64,000 bases of DNA from positions 1-64,000 of the forward strand of contig NZ_JAPMLN010000017.1 of assembly GCF_026410405.1 (NCBI RefSeq). The letters run 5' to 3'. A model generated the notes under the pieces. It was not told where the DNA came from, made no database searches, and saw only the letters and a list, made by a program, of their open reading frames with translations. Source of the stretch: Marinicella gelatinilytica. GTDB taxonomy: Bacteria > Pseudomonadota > Gammaproteobacteria > Xanthomonadales > Marinicellaceae. Shown in pieces: positions 15,164 through 24,665 of the stretch. How positions within the stretch are numbered: position 1 is the stretch's first letter; each line of letters starts with the position of its first letter. A program made the translations under genes and the position numbers.

Positions 15164-16093
15164 TTAGGTTCTGGAAGGCGCTTCGCCAAACTTCTTTTTA
15201 TAAGCTCGGGAAAAATTACCGACGTGTTGGTAGCCCACTGCCAAGGCGACTTGTTTAATGGGCTGAGTGGTTTCTAACAGTAATTTGTGTGCCGCAATGA
15301 GGCGTTCATTGCGAATAAAGTCGGCCACACTGTTACCGGTGTGCTGTTTAAAAATCCAGTTCAGGCGGTTGCTGTTGATTTCATGTTGTTCTGCCAGTCG
15401 TTCGATTGAAAAGGTCTGGTTTAAGTTGGCCTTAATATAGGCCGCGGTTTTTTTATGTATTTGTTGATCGATGATGCTGAGTTTGTTTTGCTTGATTGTT
15501 GGTTCGCAGTATTGTTCAAAGCATTCGGCCTGGAACAGGCGTGCCGCGCCGTCCAGTTTCATTTGATTAAAGGGGCCGCGGGCATAGGACAAAAATAAGC
15601 CGGTGCCTAATTTTTGCATTTTTTTCGTGGGAATGATTTTCTTGGTGACGATGACCTTGCCATAAGGTTGGTTAAATGCACTTAACTTATTGAAACCGGC
15701 TTCACTGAGGTTGTTCTTTAAATCTTGTATGGTCATGGCCACGCCGACATGGCGGATTAACACGCCTTTTTTAAGGTGGAAAGCGACACCTTCTGTATCC
15801 ACACGTATTAACAGTGCACTTTCCGGATTGATCAGGTCTTCTTGTCCATCTGTTTGACGCATGAGCGAATGGCCTTGCAGGTGAAAAATACTGCCAACCC
15901 AAGGCTCGGTGTAGCTTGAAAGAAGATTTAACACACAGTCTTCATTGGCTTTGAATTCCAGACGATACAAAAAACCACCGCCTGAAAGGGTTGTTTGGTC
16001 CATGCGACCGCTGACGCCGGGTGCCTCAATAGTCACGCCCTGTTCGATGTAGATGTCATGTGATTTAAGGTTAGTCAAAGGTTCAGTCGGCAT
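15164..16093 (-). CDS. AraC-family transcriptional regulator
   Basis: A 309-aa DNA-binding regulator. The C-terminal 100 residues form the double helix-turn-helix: FSIERLAEQHEINSNRLNWIFKQHTGNSVADFIRNERL, then IKQVALAVGYQHVGNFSRAYKKKFGEAPS, the AraC signature. The N-terminal 200 residues are a probable ligand or dimer domain without an identifiable cupin motif. It faces away from the large surface-protein gene at 16351, with 257 bases between them, so control of that gene is possible but not shown. Confidence 0.92.
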   Translation of the reverse strand: MPTEPLTNLKSHDIYIEQGVTIEAPGVSGRMDQTTLSGGGFLYRLEFKANEDCVLNLLSSYTEPWVGSIFHLQGHSLMRQTDGQEDLINPESALLIRVDTEGVAFHLKKGVLIRHVGVAMTIQDLKNNLSEAGFNKLSAFNQPYGKVIVTKKIIPTKKMQKLGTGLFLSYARGPFNQMKLDGAARLFQAECFEQYCEPTIKQNKLSIIDQQIHKKTAAYIKANLNQTFSIERLAEQHEINSNRLNWIFKQHTGNSVADFIRNERLIAAHKLLLETTQPIKQVALAVGYQHVGNFSRAYKKKFGEAPSRT

Positions 16094-16350
16094 GGGATAG
16101 GTATGTTTTTTTTGGGTTTAGGGAACTTATCAACTAAAAATGATAAAACTTATTTTAATGATAACAGTTTCTGATAGAGCCTGTAAATAACATTTGCTAA
16201 GCTGATTACCGGGAAAAATAAAAATATTTTGAGGATAACAGCTTGGTTTTACGCTTTTAAAAGTTGATAAAGCCAATGACGTTGGTCGTAAATAAAAAGC
16301 CTTAAACAAAAAACTATACAAAGCCTAAAACACATAAACAAGAGGTTCTA

Positions 16351-18414
16351 ATGAACAACATAAACAAGCGACTTTTAACCACCACGGCTTTACTGCTGTG
16401 CTCATTTTACGCGCAAGCCGCCACCATTACTGTCACAGGTACCGATAATTCGCTTGCTGATGATGGGTTGTGTTCCATTTCAGAAGCGATTATCAACGCT
16501 AATAACGATTTCCAGACCCACATTGATTGTGCCGCCGGCAGTGGTGCAGACACCATTAACCTCAGCGCTGACATCACTTTGATGACTGAGTATGAAAATG
16601 ATGCTACTTGGGGAAGCACTGGGACACCACCAGTCACAACCGCCATAACCTTAGACGGTCAAGGTCATATACTTGAGCGTGATGACATGGCTAATACCTG
16701 TGCGATTGACTTCACCAGTGATACCGGTGAATTCCGTATTCTGCGGGTGACCAGTACAGGTAATCTCACCTTAGATAACACAGTCGTTCGCGGTGGCTGT
16801 TCGGACAGCAATGGCCAAACTAATTCTGATGGCGGCGGGATTGTCAATGAGGGGACGTTATCAATTGTCAACAGTGTCATCGATAATAACCAATCAGGGG
16901 GTTATGGCGGTGGCCTGCATTCCGTGGGTGGTACCATTGAAAATATTGAAAACACCACGTTCTCGAATAACTATGCACAGCTCAGAGGTGGTGGCTTAAA
17001 TCAATATAATGGCATCATCGCCGCCATCACAAACACAACATTTTCGAACAACACTGGCACCGATGGTGGTGGTATATATGTGGAGGACATGACTGTTTCG
17101 ATGATGAATAACCTGACTTTCTCAGGCAACACGGCGAACTTTGGCAGCGCGATGGTGAATCAATTTGCCACCGTTAGTAACCTGCAAAACAGCTTGTTTC
17201 ATAATGGCTCAAGTTGTGGTTATGCGAATGGTTTTGGGAGCACATTCACTGGCAGCAATAACATAGCCGATGGCACATCAGGAGCGAATTGTCCGGGCAT
17301 TTTAAGCGGCACAACCTTAAGCGCAGCAACAGTCGGACCCTTGGCCGATAACGGCTGTGTTACGCCGTTGGCTGATGGTTCTTGTGTGATGACCCATGCT
17401 TTATTAGCGAATTCTGAGGTTTTGGATGTGGCAGTTGGGGGGACTGCCGCAGACCAACGCGGTTTCAATGCCGATGGCTTGCGCGATATCGGGGCGTATG
17501 AAGCCCAGATTCCGGTGGTCATTGCCCCGGCTGATGTTGTCCAGGAAGCCACCGGGCCAAACACCAACACACCCGCTTTGGGCTCCGCCACAGCCACTGA
17601 TGCCGACAGTGATGACCTGTCTTTAACCACCAGCAACGATGCGGCGACCAATTATCCGCTGGGCGTTCACACCGTGACCTGGACAGCCACCGACAACCAC
17701 GGCCACCAAGGCACAGACACACAGTCTTTGACCGTCCAAGACACCACACCGCCGGTATTAAGCTTAGTCGGCTCATCACCTGAGAACCTGAACCTCGGTG
17801 ATACTTACAGCGATGCCGGTGCCACCGCCACTGATCTGGTCGATGATGATACGGTTTTAACAGGAACTATTGTGGTCAATAACCCGGTCAACACCAATGT
17901 CGCCGGAAGCTACACCGTGACTTATAACGTCAGTGATAATGCCGGGAATCCTGCTGCGCAAATCACCCGCACGGTGAATGTTAACGGTAATCTTCAAATC
18001 CAATTGAGTACCTATTCGCTTAATTTCGGTGGGGTATTAATCGGACAAAATCAAGCTCAAGTCATAACCGTCACGAACTCAGGCACGGTTGATTTAACAC
18101 TGAACAGCCTCGGCACCTTATCTGCACCATTTGCAGTGACTGGCGGCAATTGTGATCCTTTACCAATAACCTTAACGCCCGGCAGTGACTGCACCATTGA
18201 AGTGACGTTCAGTCCAAGCGACTCAAGCAACCAAACAGCCCAGCTAAGCATAACAAGCAACGCCCCCAGCAGCCCTGATGTGATTGATATAGCAGGCCGT
18301 GGCTCAGCCGGTGCGGTGACTCCGGTACCGACGTTAAGCCAGTGGGCTTTGATTTTGTTAAGCGGATTGATGGTTCTTGGTGGTTTAAGGTACCGCCGAG
18401 AACGACTGGATTAG
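16351..18414 (+). CDS. Exported beta-helix protein with IPTL-CTERM tail
   Basis: A 687-aa surface protein. After a signal peptide (LLTTTALLLCSFYAQA) comes a CSLREA-like start with DDGLCSISEAIINAN. A right-handed beta-helix region follows (repeats of the type NTTFSNN, GGGLN, GGGIY) up to about residue 380. Then come an Ig-like region, a DUF5011-type domain (PPVLSLVGSSPENLNLGDTY) and a choice-of-anchor D domain (LNFGGVLIGQ, then NSGTVDLTLNSL). It ends in an IPTL-CTERM sorting tail: VPTLSQWALILLSGLMVLGG plus a basic end. That tail is known to direct processing and surface anchoring. AGAGG at 16341-16345 supports the ATG. The next gene, 52 bases on, is another exported protein. Confidence 0.88.
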   Translation: MNNINKRLLTTTALLLCSFYAQAATITVTGTDNSLADDGLCSISEAIINANNDFQTHIDCAAGSGADTINLSADITLMTEYENDATWGSTGTPPVTTAITLDGQGHILERDDMANTCAIDFTSDTGEFRILRVTSTGNLTLDNTVVRGGCSDSNGQTNSDGGGIVNEGTLSIVNSVIDNNQSGGYGGGLHSVGGTIENIENTTFSNNYAQLRGGGLNQYNGIIAAITNTTFSNNTGTDGGGIYVEDMTVSMMNNLTFSGNTANFGSAMVNQFATVSNLQNSLFHNGSSCGYANGFGSTFTGSNNIADGTSGANCPGILSGTTLSAATVGPLADNGCVTPLADGSCVMTHALLANSEVLDVAVGGTAADQRGFNADGLRDIGAYEAQIPVVIAPADVVQEATGPNTNTPALGSATATDADSDDLSLTTSNDAATNYPLGVHTVTWTATDNHGHQGTDTQSLTVQDTTPPVLSLVGSSPENLNLGDTYSDAGATATDLVDDDTVLTGTIVVNNPVNTNVAGSYTVTYNVSDNAGNPAAQITRTVNVNGNLQIQLSTYSLNFGGVLIGQNQAQVITVTNSGTVDLTLNSLGTLSAPFAVTGGNCDPLPITLTPGSDCTIEVTFSPSDSSNQTAQLSITSNAPSSPDVIDIAGRGSAGAVTPVPTLSQWALILLSGLMVLGGLRYRRERLD

Positions 18415-18466
18415 GCAGAGTAAATCGATGTTAAATATTAAGAATCTACAAAAAGAGGATATTTCT

Positions 18467-21400
18467 ATGAATAAGTCAATACCAACTGTTTTGGTCTGGC
18501 TTTTACTGTGTTTTACTTTAATCGGCCAGGCACAAGCCAATAAAAATAATTGGTCTGGTTTATCTGACGATGATTATGTGGATAAGCGGCTGAGCTGTGA
18601 ATTAAAAATTCAAGAACATAAATGGTCAAAGAATATCTGGCCGGAAGCCAATAAAACACCGAAGCCTGCCTTTAGTGAAGTGATTAAGGTTGATGAAATT
18701 CGACAAAAGGTCTTAGACAATCTAAATAAAGAATATATTTTATCAAACCAATTCAACATAGACATCAGCCATGCCATGTTACAGCACGATCTCGATCGCA
18801 TGGCCGCGAATACCAGGGATGCCAAAGGCCTCAAGTCATTGTTTGCGCTGTTTGACAATGACCCCGTTACAATCGCAGAGTGTATTTCCCGACCTTATCT
18901 GGTTAATAAAAAATTACAAAACAGCTTTAATCAGCACAATGGCATTCATCAAGATGTAAAAGCGCAGGCTGAACAGGACTTAGGAAACTACCTAAACAAT
19001 AAAAACATCAGCAGTGCAGAAACCTCAACCGTCACGTTTAAAATAAAAGCCCAAAATATAGTTCAAGAGAAAGCCCAAGATGCACCATTAAAGCAGCCCG
19101 GTGATGAGATTGTCATCGAGCTCGATGAGCAAGAGTACCGGCAGAAGCTAACTGAGCTTAAAAACAAGTACTTACAAGAAAAGCCTCATGCTTTTATTTA
19201 CACTGAAGTTTTAGAGGAAAGTGAAAACAGTGTTAGCGTTAAAACCCTTGTTTGGCCAAAACAAAGTATAAACTCATGGGTTGCAAGTCAAGCACAAAAC
19301 ATTCAAACCCCTACGTTTAAACAAAAAGGCTTTAATTTACCTAAAATTACCGGATCAAAAGAATCTTTTAATACAAAAGCCGGGGCAGTAACAGGTGATA
19401 CCTGGCGCCTGGAATATATTGGATACGGTGCTAGAGAAAGACACACCGCGGTCTGGACCGGCAGTGAGATGATTGTTTGGGGTGGATGGGCTAATGGTTA
19501 TTCAAATACCGGTGGCCGTTATAACCCCGGCACAGACAGCTGGCAACCGACCAATCCCACTGGTGCACCCAGTGTTAGGCAATCTCACACAGCGGTCTGG
19601 ACCGGCGCTGAGATGATTGTTTGGGGTGGATGGGATAGTGGTCTATTAAATACCGGTGGTCGTTATGACCCCGGCACGGATAGTTGGCAAGCAACCCCTG
19701 CCACTGGCGTACCCAGTGTTAGAGCATTCCACACAGCGGTCTGGACCGGCACTGAGATGATTGTTTGGGGTGGATGGGCTAGTGGTCAATTATTAAATAC
19801 CGGTGGCCGTTATAACCCCGCATCTAACAACTGGCAAGCAACCAATATCACTGGCGCACCCAGTGGTAGAGAAGAACACACTGCGGTCTGGACCGGCACT
19901 GAGATGATTGTTTGGGGTGGATGGGCTGGTAGTACTTTAAATACGGGAGGTCTTTATGACCCCAGCACTGATAGCTGGCAAGTAACCGATACCACTGGCG
20001 CGCCCAGTGGTAGATCATACCACACAGCGGTCTGGACCGGCACTGAGATGATTGTTTGGGGTGGATGGGCTAGTGGTCTATTATTAAATACCGGTGGCCG
20101 TTATAACCCCGTATCTAACAACTGGCAAGCAACCAATATCACTGGCGCACCCAGTGGTAGAGAAAAACACACTGCGGTCTGGACCGGCACTGAGATGATT
20201 GTTTGGGGTGGATTTGATGGTGGTAATTTAAATACCGGTGGCCGTTATAACCCCGGCAACGACAGCTGGCAACCGACCAATACCACTGGTGCGCCCAGTG
20301 GTAGGCAGTATCATACAGCGGTATGGAGCGGCAGTGAGATGATTGTTTGGGGTGGATTTGATGCTGGATTAAATATCGGTAGTCGTTATGACCCCGGCAA
20401 CGACAGCTGGCAAGTAACTGATACCGCTGCACCCAGTGCTAGAGACAGACACACCGCGGTCTGGACCGGTAGTGAGATGATTGTTTGGGGAGGATGGGAT
20501 GGTGGTGGATTAAATACCGGTGGTCGTTATGACCCCGGCACGGATAGTTGGCAAGCAACCCCTGCCACTGACGCACCCAGTGGTAGAGTATTCCACACAG
20601 CGGTCTGGACCGGCAGTGAGATGATTGTTTGGGGTGGATGGGCTAGTGGTTATTCAAATACCGGTGGCCGTTATAACCCCGCATCTAACAACTGGCAAGC
20701 AACCAATATCACTGGCGCACCCAGTGGTAGAGAAAAACACACTGCGGTCTGGACCGGCAGTGAGATGATTGTTTGGGGTGGATTTGATGCGGGTAGTCCA
20801 AATACCGGTGGCCGTTATGACCCCGACAACGACAGCTGGCAACCGACCAATACCACTGGTGCACCCAGTGGTAGAGAAAGACACACCGCGATATGGACAG
20901 GCAGTGAGATGATTGTTTGGGGTGGATGGGCTAGTGGTGGATTAAATACCGGTGGTCGTTATAACCCCGGCAACGACAGCTGGCAACCGACCAATACCAC
21001 TGGTGCGCCCAGTGTTAGACTTTTTCACTCCACGGTCTGGACTGGCAGTGAGATGATTGTTTGGGGTGGATGGGCTAGTGGTTATTCAAATACCGGTGGC
21101 CGTTATGATCCCGGCATGGATAGCTGGCAAGCAACCTCTGCCACTGGTGTACCCAGTGGTAGAGAAAAACACACTGCGGTCTGGACCGGCAGTGAGATGA
21201 TTGTTTGGGGTGGATTTGATGGTGGTAATTTAAATACCGGTGGCCGTTATAACCCCGGCAACGACAGCTGGCAACCGACCAATACCACTGGTGCGCCCAG
21301 TGGTAGACAAAGTCACACCGCGGTCTGGACCGGCAGTGAGATGATTGTTTGGGGTGGATGGGCTAGTGGTCATATAAATTCAATGGGGGTTTATTATACA

Positions 21401-21958
21401 TATAATACCTACAGTGTTGGTGGTACATTATCCGGCTTAATCGGCAATCAAGTTGTCCTGCAAAATAATACCGGTGATGATTTAACCCTAACCAATAATG
21501 GTGCGTTTATATTTAATACCGCCTTAATGGGGGGCTCCAACTATGTAGTATCTGTTTTGACGCATCCTGAACTACCTAATCAAACATGTACAGTCAGTAA
21601 CGGCTCGGGATTTATAGTCGGTAACAATGTAAATAATATTAATGTTAATTGTGTAATGAATCAGTATCATATTGGTGGTTATGTGGAAGGATTATTTCCT
21701 AATAATTACATGGTGCTTCAAAATAATTTAAGTGATGATTTGGTTATACAGCAAGAAGGCCCTTTTGTTTTTTCCACTCTGGTTGATGATAATCAAAGTT
21801 ATGGTGTGAGTATTAAAAGTCAGCCCAATTCCCCCATACAAAATTGTGTATTATCTGAAAATAGCGGCACAGTTTCAGGCACAGACGTGCTTGATATTCT
21901 CGTTAGCTGTGACTCTGGTAATGATTTAATTTTCCGTAACGGTTTTGAACAACTATAG
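18467..21958 (+). CDS. Exported protein with fourteen Kelch-like repeats
   Basis: A 1163-aa exported protein. I take the start at 18467, where AAAGAGGA precedes an ATG and a clean signal peptide (VLVWLLLCFTLIGQAQA); an ATG at 18428 would bury it. Residues about 25-310 are an unrecognised acidic, helical region. Fourteen units of about 48 residues follow, with core HTAVWTG[ST]EMIVWGG, NTGGRY[ND]P and SWQ, close to Kelch motifs; two seven-bladed propellers would use exactly fourteen. The last unit is partial. Two copies of an about 80-aa domain follow, with VVLQNN/MVLQNN and TCTV/NCVL cores, and the end is DLIFRNGFEQL, a tail I associate with exported proteins of Lysobacterales-like bacteria. 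Likely surface binding protein; ligand unknown. Confidence 0.88.
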   Translation: MNKSIPTVLVWLLLCFTLIGQAQANKNNWSGLSDDDYVDKRLSCELKIQEHKWSKNIWPEANKTPKPAFSEVIKVDEIRQKVLDNLNKEYILSNQFNIDISHAMLQHDLDRMAANTRDAKGLKSLFALFDNDPVTIAECISRPYLVNKKLQNSFNQHNGIHQDVKAQAEQDLGNYLNNKNISSAETSTVTFKIKAQNIVQEKAQDAPLKQPGDEIVIELDEQEYRQKLTELKNKYLQEKPHAFIYTEVLEESENSVSVKTLVWPKQSINSWVASQAQNIQTPTFKQKGFNLPKITGSKESFNTKAGAVTGDTWRLEYIGYGARERHTAVWTGSEMIVWGGWANGYSNTGGRYNPGTDSWQPTNPTGAPSVRQSHTAVWTGAEMIVWGGWDSGLLNTGGRYDPGTDSWQATPATGVPSVRAFHTAVWTGTEMIVWGGWASGQLLNTGGRYNPASNNWQATNITGAPSGREEHTAVWTGTEMIVWGGWAGSTLNTGGLYDPSTDSWQVTDTTGAPSGRSYHTAVWTGTEMIVWGGWASGLLLNTGGRYNPVSNNWQATNITGAPSGREKHTAVWTGTEMIVWGGFDGGNLNTGGRYNPGNDSWQPTNTTGAPSGRQYHTAVWSGSEMIVWGGFDAGLNIGSRYDPGNDSWQVTDTAAPSARDRHTAVWTGSEMIVWGGWDGGGLNTGGRYDPGTDSWQATPATDAPSGRVFHTAVWTGSEMIVWGGWASGYSNTGGRYNPASNNWQATNITGAPSGREKHTAVWTGSEMIVWGGFDAGSPNTGGRYDPDNDSWQPTNTTGAPSGRERHTAIWTGSEMIVWGGWASGGLNTGGRYNPGNDSWQPTNTTGAPSVRLFHSTVWTGSEMIVWGGWASGYSNTGGRYDPGMDSWQATSATGVPSGREKHTAVWTGSEMIVWGGFDGGNLNTGGRYNPGNDSWQPTNTTGAPSGRQSHTAVWTGSEMIVWGGWASGHINSMGVYYTYNTYSVGGTLSGLIGNQVVLQNNTGDDLTLTNNGAFIFNTALMGGSNYVVSVLTHPELPNQTCTVSNGSGFIVGNNVNNINVNCVMNQYHIGGYVEGLFPNNYMVLQNNLSDDLVIQQEGPFVFSTLVDDNQSYGVSIKSQPNSPIQNCVLSENSGTVSGTDVLDILVSCDSGNDLIFRNGFEQL
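19430..21400 (+). repeat. Tandem coding repeat of about 144 bp, fourteen units
   Basis: The DNA coding for the propeller units is nearly identical from unit to unit, for example GGTCGTTATGACCCCGGCA and ATGATTGTTTGGGGTGGAT recur throughout. Units 6 and 13 are almost the same, seven apart, and units 2-3 resemble 8-9. Such a pattern indicates recent duplication or gene conversion within the gene and makes copy number likely to vary. Confidence 0.85.
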
Positions 21959-22008
21959 ACATTTTTTGAAAAATTAATCCAGTGGATTAAAAGCAGTCTT
22001 TAATCTAA

Positions 22009-22037
22009 AAAGAGCACATGAAAACAATGTGCTCTTT
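22009..22037. terminator. Bidirectional terminator hairpin
   Basis: An 11-bp perfect stem AAAGAGCACAT / ATGTGCTCTTT (22009-22019 and 22027-22037) with a 7-nt loop lies between the convergent propeller and SDR genes. On the minus strand it is followed by TTTAGATT, giving five T in a row with the end of the stem. Confidence 0.7.
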
Positions 22038-22079
22038 AACTATTAAAGAATATTGTTGGTAGATTCTATCCTTCTAATT

Positions 22080-22796
22080 TCACTGTGCTTGATGGTATCC
22101 GGGATCAGGATTGTTAATTTTATCTATGACAAATTGGGCAATTTGCTCAGGCTCGGCTAATTCGTTATTGTCATAGAGCTGCTGCCAGTGATCACGCATC
22201 GGGAAGTCTTGCTTCTTTTGGGCGCGTATGGTGTCTTGCATGTCGGTATCCATCACGCCGGGATTAATGATCATGGTTTGAATGGGACTGGCTTGTTCTT
22301 TTTGTTCTTCGCGAAAGGTATCAATTAGGCGTTCGCCGTAGGCTTTGCTGGCGGAATACATGCTCATACCCGGGATGGCACGGTTGGCAGCGCCTGAGGA
22401 GACATAGGATAAGGTTTTTTGTGCAGGATGACCCTGATAAGCACGGGCGAATAACCGTACTAAATGGGTGATGGTTTCCACATTAATGGTGATGTGTTCA
22501 TTAATGGTTTTTGCGGCGGCACTTTGAATGGGACCAAAGGGTTCCAGTGTGGCGGTGTTGATGATCAGGTTAATATGACCGGCCTGATCGTACTTTTCAT
22601 TAAAAGCAGTTTTAAAGACATTAATGGCTTTGTCGGGTTGGGCGAAATCACAATCCAAATGCCCTAAATGATCGCCACTGCGAGAAAACTCCACTAAGGT
22701 ATGACCGGCTTCACGGAGTTGTTGGTAGATGGCGAGGCCCAAACCCTTCGAGCCACCGGCGATAAATGTAATGTGTTGTTCTGATTGATTATTCAT
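22080..22796 (-). CDS. Short-chain dehydrogenase/reductase
   Basis: A 238-aa classical SDR, NAD(P)-dependent oxidoreductase. The cofactor glycine motif is GGSKGLGLAI near residue 14. The catalytic Ser lies in LSYVSSGAA and the Tyr-x-x-x-Lys in MYSASKAYGE. NPGVMDTDM follows as in sepiapterin reductase/YueD-like enzymes. Substrate unknown. Monocistronic, with the dense repeat region 22797-23429 upstream. Confidence 0.9.
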   Translation of the reverse strand: MNNQSEQHITFIAGGSKGLGLAIYQQLREAGHTLVEFSRSGDHLGHLDCDFAQPDKAINVFKTAFNEKYDQAGHINLIINTATLEPFGPIQSAAAKTINEHITINVETITHLVRLFARAYQGHPAQKTLSYVSSGAANRAIPGMSMYSASKAYGERLIDTFREEQKEQASPIQTMIINPGVMDTDMQDTIRAQKKQDFPMRDHWQQLYDNNELAEPEQIAQFVIDKINNPDPGYHQAQ

Positions 22797-22872
22797 GGTT
22801 TGATTTTAACAAATATAAATCAGTACTTCATAAAAAGTATTTTAAAAGACTGTGAACACATTATATTTTAAG

Positions 22873-22934
22873 TTCACTGAGCTCGTCGAAGTGCATGGTA
22901 TACCTTTAACAGGCTTCGACGGAGCTCAGCCGAC
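22873..22934. repeat. Inverted repeat of the GAGCT-TCGAAG family
   Basis: TTCACTGAGCTCGTCGAAG (22873-22891) faces CTTCGACGGAGCTCAGCCGAC (22914-22934), near-perfect inverted arms with one extra G. A related single arm GGCTGAGCTTGTCGAAGCC lies at 62812-62830. This is a common type of dispersed intergenic palindrome. Confidence 0.65.
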
Positions 22935-22972
22935 TGTTAGTTTTATAGATCAAAAGTAGTTTTAAAATCATC

Positions 22973-23093
22973 TCCCTCTGTGTCCTCTGTGTCTTTGTGG
23001 TTATCTTTTTTATTAACCGCAAAGTTTACAGAGGTTTTCACAAAGGGCACAAAGTAAAATAAATAATTTTTTACTCCGTGTACTTTGTGGTAG
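22973..23093. repeat. TTAACCACAAAG element E4
   Basis: A half unit CTCTGTGTCCTCTGTGTC followed by TTTGTGGTTA (22973-23003) is joined to an element with ends TTAACCGCAAAG (23013) and CTTTGTGGT (to about 23091). No gene. Confidence 0.65.
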
Positions 23094-23134
23094 ATTTTTT
23101 CATTAAACAGTGTTTGTCTAAATAGGTCAGTTGT

Positions 23135-23174
23135 GTTCTCAAAGACCCTGGATACAGGCCTGCGCCGGTACGGA
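23135..23174 (-). repeat. GCGAAGGCC module, inverted copy 3
   Basis: Read on the minus strand the sequence TCCGTACCGGCGCAGGCC, then CAGGGTCTTTGAGAAC, matches the second copy at 14941-14980. It sits between elements E4 and E5, so the module and the TTAACCAC elements travel together. Confidence 0.6.
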
Positions 23175-23207
23175 ATAATTTTTTACAGATTGTCATAGAA
23201 AAATACT

Positions 23208-23348
23208 CTTTCTCTGTGCCCTCTGTGTCTCTGTGGTTATCTTTTTTATTAACCACAAAGTTCGCAGAGGTTTTCACAGAGGTCACAAAGGAATATAAAT
23301 TATTTTACTTCGTGTTCTTTGAGTATCCTTCGTGTTCTTTGTGGTTAA
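23208..23348. repeat. TTAACCACAAAG element E5
   Basis: A half unit CTCTGTGCCCTCTGTGTC then TCTGTGGTTA (23213-23239) is followed by a 100-bp element with ends TTAACCACAAAG (23249-23260) and CTTTGTGGTTAA (23337-23348). It closely resembles E4 in layout, which suggests duplication of the pair around the inverted module. Confidence 0.7.
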
Positions 23349-23429
23349 ACTTTTTTTATGGCGCGATGGTTTTGGATGAAAAAAAACGCCAACTGTTTGG
23401 TCGGCGTTTGTGGTTCAATGTTTTTCGGT

Positions 23430-24617
23430 TTATAACACTTCAAATAAGCCGGCGGCACCCATACCGGTGCCGATACACATGGTGACTAAACCATATTTGC
23501 CACCGGTACGGCGTAGGCCGTGGATGGCGGTGGCGGAGCGGATGGCGCCGGTGGCGCCCAGAGGGTGACCCAAAGCGATGGCGCCGCCATTGGGGTTGAC
23601 AACATCCGGGTTCAAACCCACTTCGCGAATCACAGCCAGACTTTGGGCCGCAAAAGCCTCATTAAGCTCAATCCATTCGATGTCATCGAGTTTAATGCCG
23701 GTTTGTTCCAACACTTTGGGGATGGCTTTAATCGGACCAATACCCATAATTTCAGGCGGTACGCCGGCCACAGAAAAGCCGTGGAACATGGCAATCGGGG
23801 TCATGTTGTATTTTTTCAAGGTGTCTTCATCGACCAGCAATAAGGCTCCGGCCCCATCAGACATTTGTGATGAATTGCCGGCGGTGACTGAGCCGTCTGT
23901 TCTGAAAACAGTGCGTAATTTATTAAGCACAGCTTCACTGGTATCCGCGCGTGGGCCTTCGTCGGTGTCTGCCACATGGGTTTTAACAATGGGCTCTGTG
24001 GGCTTGTCCGGATTGGGGTATTGGTGTGTGATTTCGTAATCGATGATTTCATCATCAAACCAACCATTTTCAATGGCTTTAATGGCTTTCTGGTGACTTT
24101 CATAGGCGAATTTATCCTGGTCTTCACGACTGACTTGCCATTGTTCGGCGACTTTTTCAGCGGTAATACCCATGCCATAGGCAATGCCGACATGATCATC
24201 TTCAAAGACTTTTGGGTTCATGGTCACTTTATGTCCCATCATCGGTACCATGCTCATGCTTTCGGTACCGCCGGCAATGGCGGCTTTCATTTGCCCGGTG
24301 GCAATCTGTTGCGCGGCAATGGCCACCGCTTGAACACCCGAGGAACAAAAGCGGTTAATGGTCATGGCCGGCACACTTTCCGGTAAACCGGCAAGCAGGC
24401 TGGCAATACGGGCGACATTCATGCCTTGTTCGGCTTCCGGCATGGCACAACCAATCACCACATCACCAATTTCCTGGGGGTCGAAGTCGGGATGACGGCC
24501 GATAATTTCACTTAAACAGCGTGCCAATAAATCATCGGGGCGGGTTTTTGAGAACATCCCACGGGGGGCTTTACCCACCGGGGTTCTGACAGCTTCTACA
24601 ATATAGACAGGTTTCAT
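23430..24617 (-). CDS. Acetyl-CoA C-acyltransferase (thiolase)
   Basis: A 395-aa thiolase, the last step of beta-oxidation: cleavage of 3-ketoacyl-CoA to acetyl-CoA and a shortened acyl-CoA. The nucleophile Cys lies in NRFCSSGVQAVA; the His and second Cys blocks are NEAFAAQ, GGAIALGHPLGATGA and CIGTGMGAAG. AAAGGAGATAACT directly precedes the ATG. It follows the FadN-like gene by about 50 bases, matching the FadN-FadA-FadE arrangement of Bacillus and many marine bacteria. FadA-type by context. Confidence 0.93.
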   Translation of the reverse strand: MKPVYIVEAVRTPVGKAPRGMFSKTRPDDLLARCLSEIIGRHPDFDPQEIGDVVIGCAMPEAEQGMNVARIASLLAGLPESVPAMTINRFCSSGVQAVAIAAQQIATGQMKAAIAGGTESMSMVPMMGHKVTMNPKVFEDDHVGIAYGMGITAEKVAEQWQVSREDQDKFAYESHQKAIKAIENGWFDDEIIDYEITHQYPNPDKPTEPIVKTHVADTDEGPRADTSEAVLNKLRTVFRTDGSVTAGNSSQMSDGAGALLLVDEDTLKKYNMTPIAMFHGFSVAGVPPEIMGIGPIKAIPKVLEQTGIKLDDIEWIELNEAFAAQSLAVIREVGLNPDVVNPNGGAIALGHPLGATGAIRSATAIHGLRRTGGKYGLVTMCIGTGMGAAGLFEVL

Positions 24618-24665
24618 AGTTATCTCCTTTAATCCGAATAGTTTTCAGTTCGGATTGTTTTTTTA

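Noticed and set aside
20139-20432. Minus-strand frames within the Kelch repeats
   Set aside because: They are shadows that repeat along with the coding units of the plus strand.
19430-21400. Regular 144-bp repeats as a CRISPR-like array
   Set aside because: They are in frame inside a gene and encode Kelch-like units; there are no short repeats with unrelated spacers.
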